DNA of 32,450 bases, taken from positions 1 through 32,450 of the forward strand of contig CALWPB010000011.1 in the NCBI GenBank assembly GCA_944383315.1, written 5' to 3'. Position 1 is the stretch's first letter. Every line of letters begins with the position of its first letter. Source of the stretch: an uncultured Clostridia bacterium (GTDB taxonomy: Bacteria; Bacillota; Clostridia; Christensenellales; UBA1242). The position numbers were made by a program, and so were the translations under genes. The notes under the pieces are model-generated. The model ran no database searches. It saw only the letters and a program-made list of their open reading frames with translations, and had not been told where the DNA came from. Of this stretch, positions 1 through 9,073 are shown one piece after another.

Positions 1-773
1 GTATGGAAAATGCGGAAAAAGGACTAGAAGCATTACGTAAAACGGTTGACTCACTCGTTATTATTCCAAATGAAAAGTTGTTTAAACTCGTACCAAAGGG
101 AACAAGTATTGTAGAAACTTTCCGTTACGCTGATGACGTGTTGCGCCAAGGTGTACAAGGTATTTCAAACCTTATTATTCAAAACTCACTTATCAACCTT
201 GACTTTGCCGATGTGCGTACAATTATGAAAAACCGCGGACTTGCTCATATGGGTATAGGTAGGGCAAAGGGCGACCGCCGCATTTTTGAAGCGCTTTCAC
301 AAGCAGTGTCTAGTCCACTTCTTGAAACAACAATCGAAGGTGCAACAGGTATTATCTTTAATGTTAAAGGTGGTACAAGTTTGCCTATTGACCAAGTTCA
401 CGAAGCAGCAGACTTGATGCGTGAAATTGTTGACCCGAACTGTAACATTATCTTTGGTGCAAGTATAGACGAATCATTAGATGATAGTGTGGAAATTACA
501 GTTATCGCTACGGGCTTCCAAGGCTCACCAAGTTTACTCGACAAAGACGAAAAAGACGAGAACGACGACGTTTCGCCCCAAAAATATGCTGAATTTTTGG
601 CAAATAAGATAGAAAGCGGTAAAATGTCCGCTAACAACTTAAACGAAGACGAACAGGCTATGCTTGGTCGCACATCTGCTCAGCCAAATGATGTAAACAA
701 GTCAAGCCGTATGACAGTTGACTTTGATGAATCTGATATTCCTGCTTTTGTTCGTAGACTCAGAGGAAAGTAA
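1..773 (+). CDS. ftsZ: Cell division protein FtsZ, C-terminal part (5' end outside window)
   Basis: FtsZ is the tubulin-like GTPase that polymerises into the division ring at mid-cell. The frame is open to the left edge, so the ATG at position 3 is internal and the nucleotide-binding half lies outside. Visible parts are the central helix and second FtsZ domain. The T7-loop motif NLDFADVRTIM, which completes the GTPase site of the neighbouring subunit, is present. It is followed by the family stretches GIGRAKGD, SSPLLETTIEGATG and VTVIATGF. A charged low-complexity linker follows, and the protein ends in the conserved tail peptide DIPAFVRRLRGK that binds FtsA/SepF-type partners. The length left of the edge fits a normal FtsZ missing roughly its first 130 residues. 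The gene ends in TAA followed directly by a terminator, so it is the last gene of its transcript. Identification is essentially certain. Confidence 0.97.
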   Translation, partial: MENAEKGLEALRKTVDSLVIIPNEKLFKLVPKGTSIVETFRYADDVLRQGVQGISNLIIQNSLINLDFADVRTIMKNRGLAHMGIGRAKGDRRIFEALSQAVSSPLLETTIEGATGIIFNVKGGTSLPIDQVHEAADLMREIVDPNCNIIFGASIDESLDDSVEITVIATGFQGSPSLLDKDEKDENDDVSPQKYAEFLANKIESGKMSANNLNEDEQAMLGRTSAQPNDVNKSSRMTVDFDESDIPAFVRRLRGK

Positions 774-783
774 TATTGCTTTT

Positions 784-813
784 AAAGTGCTCTTGCAAAA
801 AGAGCACTTTTTT
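784..813 (+). terminator. Rho-independent terminator of ftsZ
   Basis: A perfect 10-bp stem (AAAGTGCTCT at 784-793, AGAGCACTTT at 801-810) with a 7-nt loop runs into a T-run and starts 10 nt after the ftsZ stop. It separates ftsZ from the surface-protein genes. Confidence 0.88.
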
Positions 814-833
814 CTTTGCTATGTATAATTTTG

Positions 834-863
834 TTGACTTTTGTAGAAAAATTTTTATATAAT
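834..863 (+). promoter_or_regulatory. Sigma-A type promoter of the 886-2445 lipoprotein gene
   Basis: The -35 box TTGACT (834-839) and a perfect -10 box TATAAT (858-863) are 18 nt apart. Transcription would start near 870, giving a leader of only about 16 nt that still includes the ribosome site GGGAG at 876-880. Confidence 0.72.
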
Positions 864-885
864 CTTCTTGAAAAAGGGAGATATG

Positions 886-2445
886 ATGATGACAAAAGTT
901 AAACTTTTGACTGGTTTTTCTATTTTAGTCTTGTTGTTGTGTGGTATTGTGCTTGTCGGTTGTGGTGAGAAAACTACAACAGATGACACAACATTACTAT
1001 TTGGCTGTGATTCGCAAATTACAATTCGTATGGGCACTCTTGATGCGGAAAGCGCATCAGCACCATTAATCACAAATAGTGATGATGAAATAAAACTCTC
1101 TTATAACAGCGATATAATTAATTATGATTTGGATACAGGTGTTATCACTGCACTTGAAGCGGGAAGTACTACATTGCTTGCAAAGGTAGATGATAAAATA
1201 GCAAGTGTTCAGGTCGTGGTAGAAAAGGCAATTTATTGTACTTCATTGCAAGTTTCTACTACATATTACTTAAAACTTAATGGCAACAAACAAACTGAAG
1301 TGATAATTCCTATTGCAAATACTGGTTACAATATGGGCTTTGAGTTTGAATCTCTTTCTCCTAATATAGTTACGGTTGATGCTAATGGAGTGTTGACTCC
1401 TGTTTCCGTGGGTGAAGGCGTAATTAGAGTAAAAGCAAAGAATGAGTGCTTGGGGTATGATTACGGATATATTACAGCAACCGCAAATGTAATTGTCGAA
1501 GAAAATGCAACACAGTTTGATATTCAACTGCTTGACTCAAATCGTAACCCGCTTGAACTCATACCAAGTGAACAAGGGTATGACTACTATCAATTAAATA
1601 ATTACAATGTAAGTGATGATTTTTATATTCTCAAAATTACTAGCAATATTCCAATGAACAATAAATATCAAAGTCTAATCGAAACTCATTTTGACGGCAA
1701 TAATGATACATCATCATTCGATTTTAATGCAGAACTGCAAAGATATAATATTTTGAGTGCAGACGGCAAAACGTGGTACCGACCATTTTACGCAGTACGT
1801 AGCGGGCTTGTATACCTGCAAATTAGCCTCGATGACTTTGGACTGAATTATTTTAATACTTTACTTTCAAACATTTTGAAAATAAATATTGTAGAGCCAG
1901 TTACAGAAATTAATATAGTATCTAGCATCGCTAATAATGATGATACTGTTTATCTTGATAATGGGATTGCTGAATTTGATATTAAAGTAGATACAGGCAA
2001 TATATCAACAGAATTCTCAATAACGACCAGCGCTGATTTATCTTATTCTATTGAAGGAAATACGGCACATATCAAAGCAACAAAAGTGGGTAATTATAAA
2101 ATTACATTTTTTATTCTGGATAGTTGCAATATATCGAAAGAATACAATTTTTCTGTTAGGTTAAAGAATTTAGGTTTTGCCATCAATGTGGATAAAACTG
2201 AGATTGTGATTGAAAAGGGAAGTTTTGATGTAATTTATTTTACTGGTGTAGATGATACACTCGATTCAGTATTTGTTGTTTTTATTGATGATGAAGGTAA
2301 CGAAATCGCCGAACCTGATGGAATAAATTATAGTTTAATGTCTAATAATATTTATATTGAAGGACAACTTGAAGGGACTTATTACTTAAAATTAAAAAAC
2401 AAGGCAGGCTTAGAGTCTCAAATTATCACTATTTTGATAAATTGA
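886..2445 (+). CDS. Ig-like (BIG2-type) surface lipoprotein
   Basis: A 519-residue exported protein predicted to be lipid-anchored on the outer face of the membrane. It has a short basic N-terminus, a hydrophobic core, and the lipobox L23-V24-G25-C26, with Cys26 as the lipidation site. Two bacterial Ig-like BIG2-type repeats follow, at about residues 45-115 and 125-210. Each shows the pattern of an extended strand, then 'G.IT/LTP....G...I.A.', then a final V.V strand. The rest (about 210-519) is acidic, beta-rich and Asn/Asp-rich without a recognised catalytic motif; two or three more Ig-like folds are likely but not proven. Three ATGs (883, 886, 889) follow the GGGAG site. 886 and 889 have workable spacing, whereas the upstream TTG at 868 lies before the ribosome site and is rejected. 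The gene has its own promoter. A role in adhesion or envelope structure is inference only. Confidence 0.85.
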   Translation: MMTKVKLLTGFSILVLLLCGIVLVGCGEKTTTDDTTLLFGCDSQITIRMGTLDAESASAPLITNSDDEIKLSYNSDIINYDLDTGVITALEAGSTTLLAKVDDKIASVQVVVEKAIYCTSLQVSTTYYLKLNGNKQTEVIIPIANTGYNMGFEFESLSPNIVTVDANGVLTPVSVGEGVIRVKAKNECLGYDYGYITATANVIVEENATQFDIQLLDSNRNPLELIPSEQGYDYYQLNNYNVSDDFYILKITSNIPMNNKYQSLIETHFDGNNDTSSFDFNAELQRYNILSADGKTWYRPFYAVRSGLVYLQISLDDFGLNYFNTLLSNILKINIVEPVTEINIVSSIANNDDTVYLDNGIAEFDIKVDTGNISTEFSITTSADLSYSIEGNTAHIKATKVGNYKITFFILDSCNISKEYNFSVRLKNLGFAINVDKTEIVIEKGSFDVIYFTGVDDTLDSVFVVFIDDEGNEIAEPDGINYSLMSNNIYIEGQLEGTYYLKLKNKAGLESQIITILIN

Positions 2446-2457
2446 TACCCAAATGTT

Positions 2458-2487
2458 TTGACAAAAGCCTGTCATTTTTTATATAAT
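2458..2487 (+). promoter_or_regulatory. Near-perfect sigma-A promoter of the four-gene surface operon
   Basis: Consensus -35 TTGACA (2458-2463) and consensus -10 TATAAT (2482-2487) are separated by 18 nt. The leader to the ATG at 2534 is about 40 nt and carries the ribosome site AGGGGG at 2523-2528. The -35 box lies in the 5' arm of a small hairpin. Confidence 0.75.
2459..2480 (+). terminator. Weak terminator-like hairpin overlapping the downstream promoter
   Basis: TGACA (2459-2463) can pair with TGTCA (2470-2474) around a 6-nt loop and is followed by six T residues. The 5-bp stem is short, so termination of the upstream lipoprotein transcript here would probably be partial. Confidence 0.3.
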
Positions 2488-2533
2488 TTTAAATATGAGT
2501 TATACTATAAATAGAAAAATTTAGGGGGCTTAA

Positions 2534-5500
2534 ATGACGAAGGGAGAAAAGGTTTTAAACGCACTTACGATAGTAGGTTATGTGTTCGTTGGATTGTTCG
2601 TGTTTGTGGCTATTTATTTGAGTATAGCATATGCAGCAGGATATTTTAATCCACAGAAACAACCCGTTGTGGGGCTTAAATTTACCACTTCAGAACAAAT
2701 TGTAATCAGTGAAAACGGTGGGAAGGCTACACTTTGTATAGTTAGTAGTGATGCAGTTATTTCCACTGATGATGATGGAAATTTAGTTATTGATGACCCA
2801 GCGACTCCTACAGAAGTAAGATTAACTGTTCGAAACGTTTATGACGGAGCAATAGATAATTCTATTATCTCCGTGCCAAGTACAGTTATGACTGGCGACC
2901 CTTTTGAGATTACAGCACTTATTAATGAACTTGATGGCTTTGATAGCAATGTCGGTGGCGATTGTTTTATATATGCGGAAACAGCAGACGGACTGTACCG
3001 CGCTCTTCCTGTGCCTGTTTTTGTTGATGTACCTGTAAAGGAAATTGAACTTTCAGCCGTAAATCCTTTAAATAATCAACCAATAGATTTGGCAACCGCC
3101 GATTTTATTTGGGGAGACCAAATTCAGTTTATAGCAAATGTTTATCCTAAACGTGCCCTTAATCCTCATACCAATGGAACAGTTGCTGAAAATAAAAAAA
3201 TAGAATTTTCATCGGGAGTTACTTCGTCAGTTGCTCCTGTGGGGGACTTGTATAGCGGCTTGTTCACAGTTGAATATCGTGGCGATTCAAACGTAATAAC
3301 AAGCGATGAGGAAATTACGGAGCCCCAACTTGTTACTATTACTGCTCAAATGATGAGTACTTATGGAGCACAAGCAAATGATATAATAGCAGAATGTCAG
3401 TTGCGCCTTTTCCCTCTACAACTTCACGAAATTATTATTCAAAATCCAGACTTTTCTGACTCTGCAGACTCAATAAATCTTGACCTTATTTTTGATAATC
3501 AAACACCAGTACGTTTTTCGGCAACTGATACAGGTGATTCTAGCATAATTAATCTTGATATTTTCCTTGAACCTGTTAGATATAATGCTGACAACAATTC
3601 AAACCCGTTAAGTTATTTGTTATCCAATTTAAATATGATTGCAAAGTCATCGCTTACAGATTTCCCTGAAAATGCCTTAGATATAAATAGTGTACTTGTA
3701 AATGGTGTGCCTGTATGGACAGTTACTCCTCTTCGTACTCTAGAACCAAATGAAGAGGTTAGCATTGAGATAGGTTTTAGAAATGACCCTAATAGTACTA
3801 CCTTGATTAAGAGTATAGAACGAGTTGTAGAAATAGATTATACCACACCTGAAAATTTACAATTTCTTGACGAAAACGGGGCAGTTGTAAACGAAATTAC
3901 TTTGCAAATAGCAAAGGAAGGGGACGAAGTTATCCCGTGGGCTGAGGCAACACCTAACTATCAGTTGAAATATCAATACTCAAACACCACTACACCAACG
4001 TTCACCAAAGTTGTATATTTTGTAAACAATGATAATAAATATAATGAAACAGGTAGCCTAATAATTGATGTAAATGACGTGGGTGAAATACTTAAAACTA
4101 ATGGACTTGATTTTGTAAGAGCATTAGGTGCAGGTACTATTCAAATTACTCCGTATGTAGTACGAACAAATAAAGATGGAGTTCCCGTTGATTGCAATTA
4201 TAACCCAATCGCAGAAGGGGCTGCACTCGGTATTAGGACTATTACAAAAGGTTCTACCGAACCTATTACAGATGCAGGTTATTATGTAGCATATACTGAT
4301 AATGAATATGCACCAATTACAATAAATGTTGAAGAATTACTGATTAGCCTTACAGTTTATACAGATGAAGAAATGACACAAGAATTGACTGACGATAATA
4401 ATTCTTCAGTAAACCCATTACGTATAGGTACTTTGATGCTGAATGAGAAAGTTTTGTATGCTAAACCTAATTCGCCATTGGCTTTGCCTAAGGATAAACG
4501 TGAATATACACAGTGGGCTACTAAATTTGGTAACATAGTATTTAGGACAAATTATCAAGGCGAATCTGGTTCGGGGGCGCTGATTGTTCCAGGTGATATA
4601 AGCGATAGTAATGTTTCTTTCAAGGAAACAACAGGAGAAGATGGTTCATATCAAAGATACTTTACGTTTAGTGTATACACAACAAATGCTTTTGAAGTGC
4701 AAGGGATAGTGTCAATTTTCCTAGAACCAGACAATCAAATAGGTAGTTCGTTATCAAAACAAATCCATATTTCAGCCGAAAACATTCACGTCGCAGATAT
4801 CAATATTGATACAAGTAACTCGCAGATTTTAGATTCAGTTGGTATTTATAATAATACCAAATATTGGGAACTTTTCCTTAATATTTCGGATACCACAAAT
4901 GTATATAATAATAAAAATTATTTGCGCTTGTATTGGACACAGTCTGATAGTTCGGCAATTGTGTTACCAGGAGTAGAGTATCTTGCTAGTGAAGAATGGG
5001 CAACAGCAGGGTTTAGACCAAGTATTGGTATTGATGGACCAATAATTAATTTCTATGCCTTTGATTATACAGAAAAATATAATTTGAGCGACACAGACCC
5101 GCAGTTCCAGAATCTTGATATTCGTGATATAATTAATTTGCAACTTGATACTGCTATTCCAGAATATGCAGAAATCTATGCTAAAAAATGGGAAATTCTT
5201 AATTCATTAATGCAAAGTACAGAAGCAAACAAATATGCTAAGGTAGAAAATGTAAATCTAGGTGGTTCTGGAACAGTTAGCACATCGACCATTCAGTTCC
5301 TTGATGAATTGCCAGCAAATTATTGCTTGTTTATGGTTTATTCGGTAGACGATACCGATAGTACCGCAGAACCTGATTTTGTTCGTATTGAATATAATTT
5401 CCCGAGTGTCCACTTCTTTGATTATGATTTAGTATACGGCAACACTAATGATGCTGGTGATATAGTAATCACACAAGAAGAAAATTCTCTCTATTTCCAG

Positions 5501-6004
5501 CAAGCAAACTTTTTGTTGGCTCTTTGCTATGACCCTATGAGTGTAAGTTATACTGACGATGTATACGACCCTGCAACTGACGTGGTCTCTGATAGTAGTT
5601 TTAAGCGTATAAACTCGGATATAATTAATACTTATAATGGAAATTATTCAAACTGTTTTGAAAGTCCAAACAATTCAAAAGACTATTTCGAATTTGATAT
5701 GGCAAACCGCTTACCAACTGAAGAAGAAGAAACGACTTCGGGAAATTACTGGACAATATCACTTGATACCGAAGCATTCCGTATTCAAGCGGCAGAAGAA
5801 GATAGTACTTATACACTTACGGCAAATCGCAGTATAAACTTTGTGTTTGATGTGCGTTGGACGGACGATTTGTGGGCAAACCCTGATTCACTAGGACAAT
5901 TTGATTTGCTAGATTCATATTTCCAACAAACTAAAAATGTAAGTTCAGTATATACAATTAATATAATAGTAGAAAAAGGTCAAATAGTTACAGCCACCAG
6001 TTAA
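2534..6004 (+). CDS. Large extracellular protein with N-terminal membrane anchor, Ig-like character
   Basis: A 1156-residue protein of unknown function. Residues 1-10 are cytoplasmic and contain Lys. Residues 11-35 form one strong hydrophobic helix with no lipobox and no clear signal-peptidase site, so it most likely acts as an uncleaved signal anchor with the remaining ~1120 residues outside. The exterior is acidic, beta-rich and Thr/Asn/Asp-rich and has the look of serial Ig-like folds. I could not match any single domain with confidence. There is no LPXTG motif, no second hydrophobic segment and no C-terminal anchor. The ATG start is set by AGGGGG at 2523-2528, 5 nt upstream. It is the first gene of a unit with the next three genes, with gaps of 12, 13 and 9 nt. 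The coupling to an acyltransferase suggests, but does not show, that the envelope or this protein is modified. Confidence 0.8.
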   Translation: MTKGEKVLNALTIVGYVFVGLFVFVAIYLSIAYAAGYFNPQKQPVVGLKFTTSEQIVISENGGKATLCIVSSDAVISTDDDGNLVIDDPATPTEVRLTVRNVYDGAIDNSIISVPSTVMTGDPFEITALINELDGFDSNVGGDCFIYAETADGLYRALPVPVFVDVPVKEIELSAVNPLNNQPIDLATADFIWGDQIQFIANVYPKRALNPHTNGTVAENKKIEFSSGVTSSVAPVGDLYSGLFTVEYRGDSNVITSDEEITEPQLVTITAQMMSTYGAQANDIIAECQLRLFPLQLHEIIIQNPDFSDSADSINLDLIFDNQTPVRFSATDTGDSSIINLDIFLEPVRYNADNNSNPLSYLLSNLNMIAKSSLTDFPENALDINSVLVNGVPVWTVTPLRTLEPNEEVSIEIGFRNDPNSTTLIKSIERVVEIDYTTPENLQFLDENGAVVNEITLQIAKEGDEVIPWAEATPNYQLKYQYSNTTTPTFTKVVYFVNNDNKYNETGSLIIDVNDVGEILKTNGLDFVRALGAGTIQITPYVVRTNKDGVPVDCNYNPIAEGAALGIRTITKGSTEPITDAGYYVAYTDNEYAPITINVEELLISLTVYTDEEMTQELTDDNNSSVNPLRIGTLMLNEKVLYAKPNSPLALPKDKREYTQWATKFGNIVFRTNYQGESGSGALIVPGDISDSNVSFKETTGEDGSYQRYFTFSVYTTNAFEVQGIVSIFLEPDNQIGSSLSKQIHISAENIHVADINIDTSNSQILDSVGIYNNTKYWELFLNISDTTNVYNNKNYLRLYWTQSDSSAIVLPGVEYLASEEWATAGFRPSIGIDGPIINFYAFDYTEKYNLSDTDPQFQNLDIRDIINLQLDTAIPEYAEIYAKKWEILNSLMQSTEANKYAKVENVNLGGSGTVSTSTIQFLDELPANYCLFMVYSVDDTDSTAEPDFVRIEYNFPSVHFFDYDLVYGNTNDAGDIVITQEENSLYFQQANFLLALCYDPMSVSYTDDVYDPATDVVSDSSFKRINSDIINTYNGNYSNCFESPNNSKDYFEFDMANRLPTEEEETTSGNYWTISLDTEAFRIQAAEEDSTYTLTANRSINFVFDVRWTDDLWANPDSLGQFDLLDSYFQQTKNVSSVYTINIIVEKGQIVTATS

Positions 6005-6016
6005 GGAGCATTAACA

Positions 6017-7405
6017 TTGAATAGTATAAAGGATACTAAAAAGAATGAACAGAAAATAGCCAAAACAAAGTCCAAAACATTAAAAAAAGAAGCAAAGGAG
6101 CGGGCAAAACAGGCTGAATTGATTAAACGTACAGAAGCGCGAAATATCCGCGAAAACTGGTTTAATCTCGATAATGCAGCACTGATTTATCCTGCTATTG
6201 GCTCGACAGAATGGAATTCAGTTTTTCGCGTTTCCGCTGTTATTACAGAGAGTGTAAATCCCGTGTATCTCGGGCAGGCTCTTGATGATACCCTCAAACG
6301 TTTTCCGTTCTTTAATGTTTCGTTATGTGATGGGCTTTTTTGGCATTACTTTCAAGTCTTGGATAAACCACCTCAAATAGAAGTTGAACGAAATTATCCT
6401 TGTAGACCATTTGTATTTAATCGTAAAAATCAAATATTTAGAGTCCTTTATCTTGACAACAAAATATCTTTTGAAACTTTCCATTCCCTTACTGATGGCG
6501 GCGGTGCTGTGCGCTTTTTCAATACGTTACTTGTTAGATATTTTGAATTATGTGGAGTAAAATATAAAAATTTATCAAAATACAATTTGAATGTAAAAGA
6601 TTTGCCGTCAATCGAAGAAAGTGAAGATGCTTTTCGAAGATTTGCTGAAAAAGGTAATTATAAGCCACGTAACGAAGACGTGGCTTATGCCATAAAAGGA
6701 CCACTTGAAAATCAAAATATTTTAAACGTAGTTGTGGGAGTCGTTGATATAGATGAACTAAAAAAACTTGCTCACCAGTATAGTGCAACTATAAATGAGT
6801 TTTTGAGTACTGTTTATCTTAAAGTAATGATAAATGAAAAGCGACACGATAACAAACAGCAAAAGCGTCCTGTAAAATTAAGTGTACCTGTGAATTTAAG
6901 AAAATATTATCCAACTAAGACGATGCGCAATTTTTCGCAATATCTTAATTATGAAGTTCCAGTCAACAAGGAAGACGGAAACTTTGCAATGCTTTTAAGT
7001 ATTGTAAAAGAACAGTCCAAAAATATAAATGCAGAGCATTTTCAGCAAATGATTAATACTAATATTCGCAGCGAGCGTAATTTCTTTGTGCGAATAATGC
7101 CGCTTGCGATTAAAGACCCAGTACTAAAAGTCTTTTATAACAGAGTTGGTGAAAGATTATTTACAAGTACGTTGAGTAATTTGGGTGTATGTGAATTGCC
7201 AGAAGAATTAAACGAAAAAATATCAAATTTTCATTTTATACTAGGTGCTACCAAATTAAATAGAATCAATCTTACAGCAGTTACGTTTAATGGGAAATGT
7301 AGTATTACATTTAGTTCACGTCTTGTAGAGAGACGGGTCATCCGTGAGTTTTTTAAGACTCTCACTGATATAGGATTAAAGGTCGAAATTTATTCAAATA
7401 TTTAG
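6017..7405 (+). CDS. HxxxDG acyltransferase, condensation-domain / alcohol acetyltransferase-like
   Basis: A 462-residue protein of the CoA-dependent acyltransferase superfamily (chloramphenicol acetyltransferase / NRPS condensation / alcohol acetyltransferase fold). The catalytic motif H156-S-L-T-D160-G161 is intact, with His expected to be the general base. A second family-like segment, SVPVNLRKYYPTKTMRNF, lies at about residues 288-306, consistent with the two-lobed fold. Residues 1-45 form an unusual highly charged Lys/Glu/Ala helical extension absent from typical members. No signal peptide is visible, so the enzyme is cytoplasmic. The start is TTG: AAGGAG at 6003-6008 overlaps the previous gene's stop and lies 8 nt upstream, and there is no in-frame ATG nearby. 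Proteins of this type are often annotated 'alcohol acetyltransferase' in clostridia, but the acceptor here is unknown. A product exported to or attached in the envelope would fit the operon. Confidence 0.82.
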   Translation: MNSIKDTKKNEQKIAKTKSKTLKKEAKERAKQAELIKRTEARNIRENWFNLDNAALIYPAIGSTEWNSVFRVSAVITESVNPVYLGQALDDTLKRFPFFNVSLCDGLFWHYFQVLDKPPQIEVERNYPCRPFVFNRKNQIFRVLYLDNKISFETFHSLTDGGGAVRFFNTLLVRYFELCGVKYKNLSKYNLNVKDLPSIEESEDAFRRFAEKGNYKPRNEDVAYAIKGPLENQNILNVVVGVVDIDELKKLAHQYSATINEFLSTVYLKVMINEKRHDNKQQKRPVKLSVPVNLRKYYPTKTMRNFSQYLNYEVPVNKEDGNFAMLLSIVKEQSKNINAEHFQQMINTNIRSERNFFVRIMPLAIKDPVLKVFYNRVGERLFTSTLSNLGVCELPEELNEKISNFHFILGATKLNRINLTAVTFNGKCSITFSSRLVERRVIREFFKTLTDIGLKVEIYSNI

Positions 7406-7418
7406 TAGGAGGGGCAGT

Positions 7419-8084
7419 ATGAAACATTGTGATTTCTGTGGAGTAGAGATAGAAGACAGTAAGATGAATTGTGCACTTTGCGGAAAATGTATTAACTCTG
7501 ATGCCGAAAATAAGAATAGCATTTTCCCTAATTATCCAATACTCACGGACAAAAGAGAACCTGTTATCAAAATTCTTGAAAAACTGTCATTGCTTGCGTT
7601 GTTATTATCCTTTGCAGTCGACCTGTTCTGTACTCGGTCAATTACTTGGTCATTGTATGTGTTTGTAGGTCTGTTTTTAGATTGGGTACTCGTTTTGCGA
7701 CCTATAAAAAAACAGTTTAGTTTTGCTCAAATTCTTACATTATTATCATTCTACTTGACCGCTTTCCTAATATTTCTCGAATTGTATACGCACACTTGGG
7801 GCTGGGGAGTAATGTATGCAATACCCTTTATGCTACTAGGTTTCTCCGTATTGGCGGGGATAATGACTCTTGCTCGTGGATACGTCGACTTTGATATGTT
7901 CAAGCCTATGATAATGATTGCGTTTTTATCGTGCATAGCGCTCATTTTGCTGCTGTGTTTTGATTGCCCGACAGTATGGCCAACTCTTGTTACATTTTTG
8001 TTCAGTGTCAGTGAAATAATATTGATGTTTATGTTTAGATTCAAACGCTCAGTACGTTCCTTAAAGAAAAATTTTGGTATATAG
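7419..8084 (+). CDS. Zinc-ribbon, six-helix membrane protein (DUF6320-like)
   Basis: A 221-residue protein. An N-terminal zinc ribbon with ligands C4-x2-C7 and C18-x2-C21 is followed by a ~25-residue linker. About six hydrophobic helices come next, near residues 52-70, 73-92, 103-121, 127-150, 160-180 and 185-205, and then a basic tail (KRSVRSLKKNF). From memory, this architecture and its position directly after an HxxxDG 'alcohol acetyltransferase' match the clostridial family DUF6320. That family name is recalled rather than searched. The start is well supported by TAGGAGGGG at 7406-7414. The gene lies 13 nt after the acyltransferase and 9 nt before the next gene, so all are co-translated from one message. 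It may be the membrane partner or exporter for the acyltransferase product. No enzymatic motif is seen. Confidence 0.75.
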   Translation: MKHCDFCGVEIEDSKMNCALCGKCINSDAENKNSIFPNYPILTDKREPVIKILEKLSLLALLLSFAVDLFCTRSITWSLYVFVGLFLDWVLVLRPIKKQFSFAQILTLLSFYLTAFLIFLELYTHTWGWGVMYAIPFMLLGFSVLAGIMTLARGYVDFDMFKPMIMIAFLSCIALILLLCFDCPTVWPTLVTFLFSVSEIILMFMFRFKRSVRSLKKNFGI

Positions 8085-8093
8085 GAGTAATTT

Positions 8094-8711
8094 ATGGATA
8101 CAAAAAATTTAGTTGATTTCAAGGCAAGTGATTTTAATCTTCCTGATATTAGTACAGTAAGTTATGATAATCAAAAAGTGTTTTTCAATGTCATCAAAGA
8201 AGAGTTTACCGAACTAAATCAAAAAGAAGATGATTTGCCTACAAATATTTTTGCCCAAGAGTATGCACAGAAAATTATGGATATCATAGTAATGGCTGCA
8301 GGTGGTAACGTTCCATCACAAGACTTTCTATGTTACTTATATAAGCGCGGGGTGGACGGGCTTATGAAAAATAATTTAACACGTGCTCACGAATGGGGAA
8401 TTTTGGCGGTTGCAAATGGTAGTAAATTATCTATAGAAAGACTTAGACTCTTCTATGAACCCGTATTTGAATATGTACTTGATAGCAATAAACTTGAAAG
8501 TATTATAGTAAAAAATAAATTGAATGATGAAGATATTTCAGATTTTGTTGCTCAAAATTATAGTCTGCTGCTTGTGGACGAAATAAAACTTGAATTACTT
8601 ACTGTAGCCAAGAAACCTATTTCGCAAAATGAAAATTTTGTAAAATTTAATCACGATGTCGCCGAAGCAAATAAAAAAGTTCTTCCTCGCTTAATAAACC
8701 TTATATCATAA
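8094..8711 (+). CDS. Hypothetical cytoplasmic helical protein, last gene of the surface operon
   Basis: A 205-residue protein that I do not recognise. It has no signal peptide, membrane helix or cysteine cluster. The sequence is acidic and predicted mostly alpha-helical. A central stretch (about residues 68-125, with YKRGVDGLMKNNLTRAHEWG) vaguely resembles Sel1/TPR-type helical hairpins, but not enough to call the family. TAGGAG overlaps the stop of the preceding gene and sets the ATG at 8094. It is the last member of the 2534-8711 unit and is followed at 8833 by a terminator. A scaffold or regulatory role for the acyltransferase/membrane pair is only inferred from position. Confidence 0.7.
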   Translation: MDTKNLVDFKASDFNLPDISTVSYDNQKVFFNVIKEEFTELNQKEDDLPTNIFAQEYAQKIMDIIVMAAGGNVPSQDFLCYLYKRGVDGLMKNNLTRAHEWGILAVANGSKLSIERLRLFYEPVFEYVLDSNKLESIIVKNKLNDEDISDFVAQNYSLLLVDEIKLELLTVAKKPISQNENFVKFNHDVAEANKKVLPRLINLIS

Positions 8712-8832
8712 ATTTATACGGTTAATTAGCATCAATAAATTAAATATTAAGTATGGGTAAAACAAAGGACAAATATTAAATTAAGTAGAGTATTGTAAAT
8801 TTTTAGATAAAAATCTTTAAATTCGATAAAAT

Positions 8833-8868
8833 AAAAAGTGCAAGTGAAAGCACTTTTTATTTTTTTAT
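8833..8868 (+). terminator. Terminator of the four-gene surface operon
   Basis: AAAAAGTGC (8833-8841) pairs with GCACTTTTT (8850-8858) around an 8-nt loop and runs on into a long T-rich stretch. It lies about 120 nt after the last stop codon. Confidence 0.82.
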
Positions 8869-9028
8869 TTACTAAATTTTATTAGGAAATTTAATACCTA
8901 AATCATAACTAATTATTTCGTTTTTGTATATTTGTAAAATAGTGGAAATACTGGTTTACTTATTGTAATTTGATATTTATTGACGTAAAATATTTAACGG
9001 ATAAGGCGTAATTTATGCTAATAGTTAT

Positions 9029-9058
9029 TTGCCTTATTTATATAAAAAAGCATATATT
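9029..9058 (+). promoter_or_regulatory. Possible promoter upstream of the spoVT-like gene
   Basis: TTGCCT (9029-9034) and TATATT (9053-9058) are 18 nt apart. The match is moderate. The palindromic element would then lie just downstream of the start point, a repressor-like position. Confidence 0.3.
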
Positions 9059-9073
9059 ATTAAGTGTTTTTAA

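Noticed and set aside
7751..8122. 123-residue minus-strand frame over the zinc-ribbon membrane gene
   Set aside because: Antisense of hydrophobic helix codons, and it crosses the junction of two tightly coupled genes.
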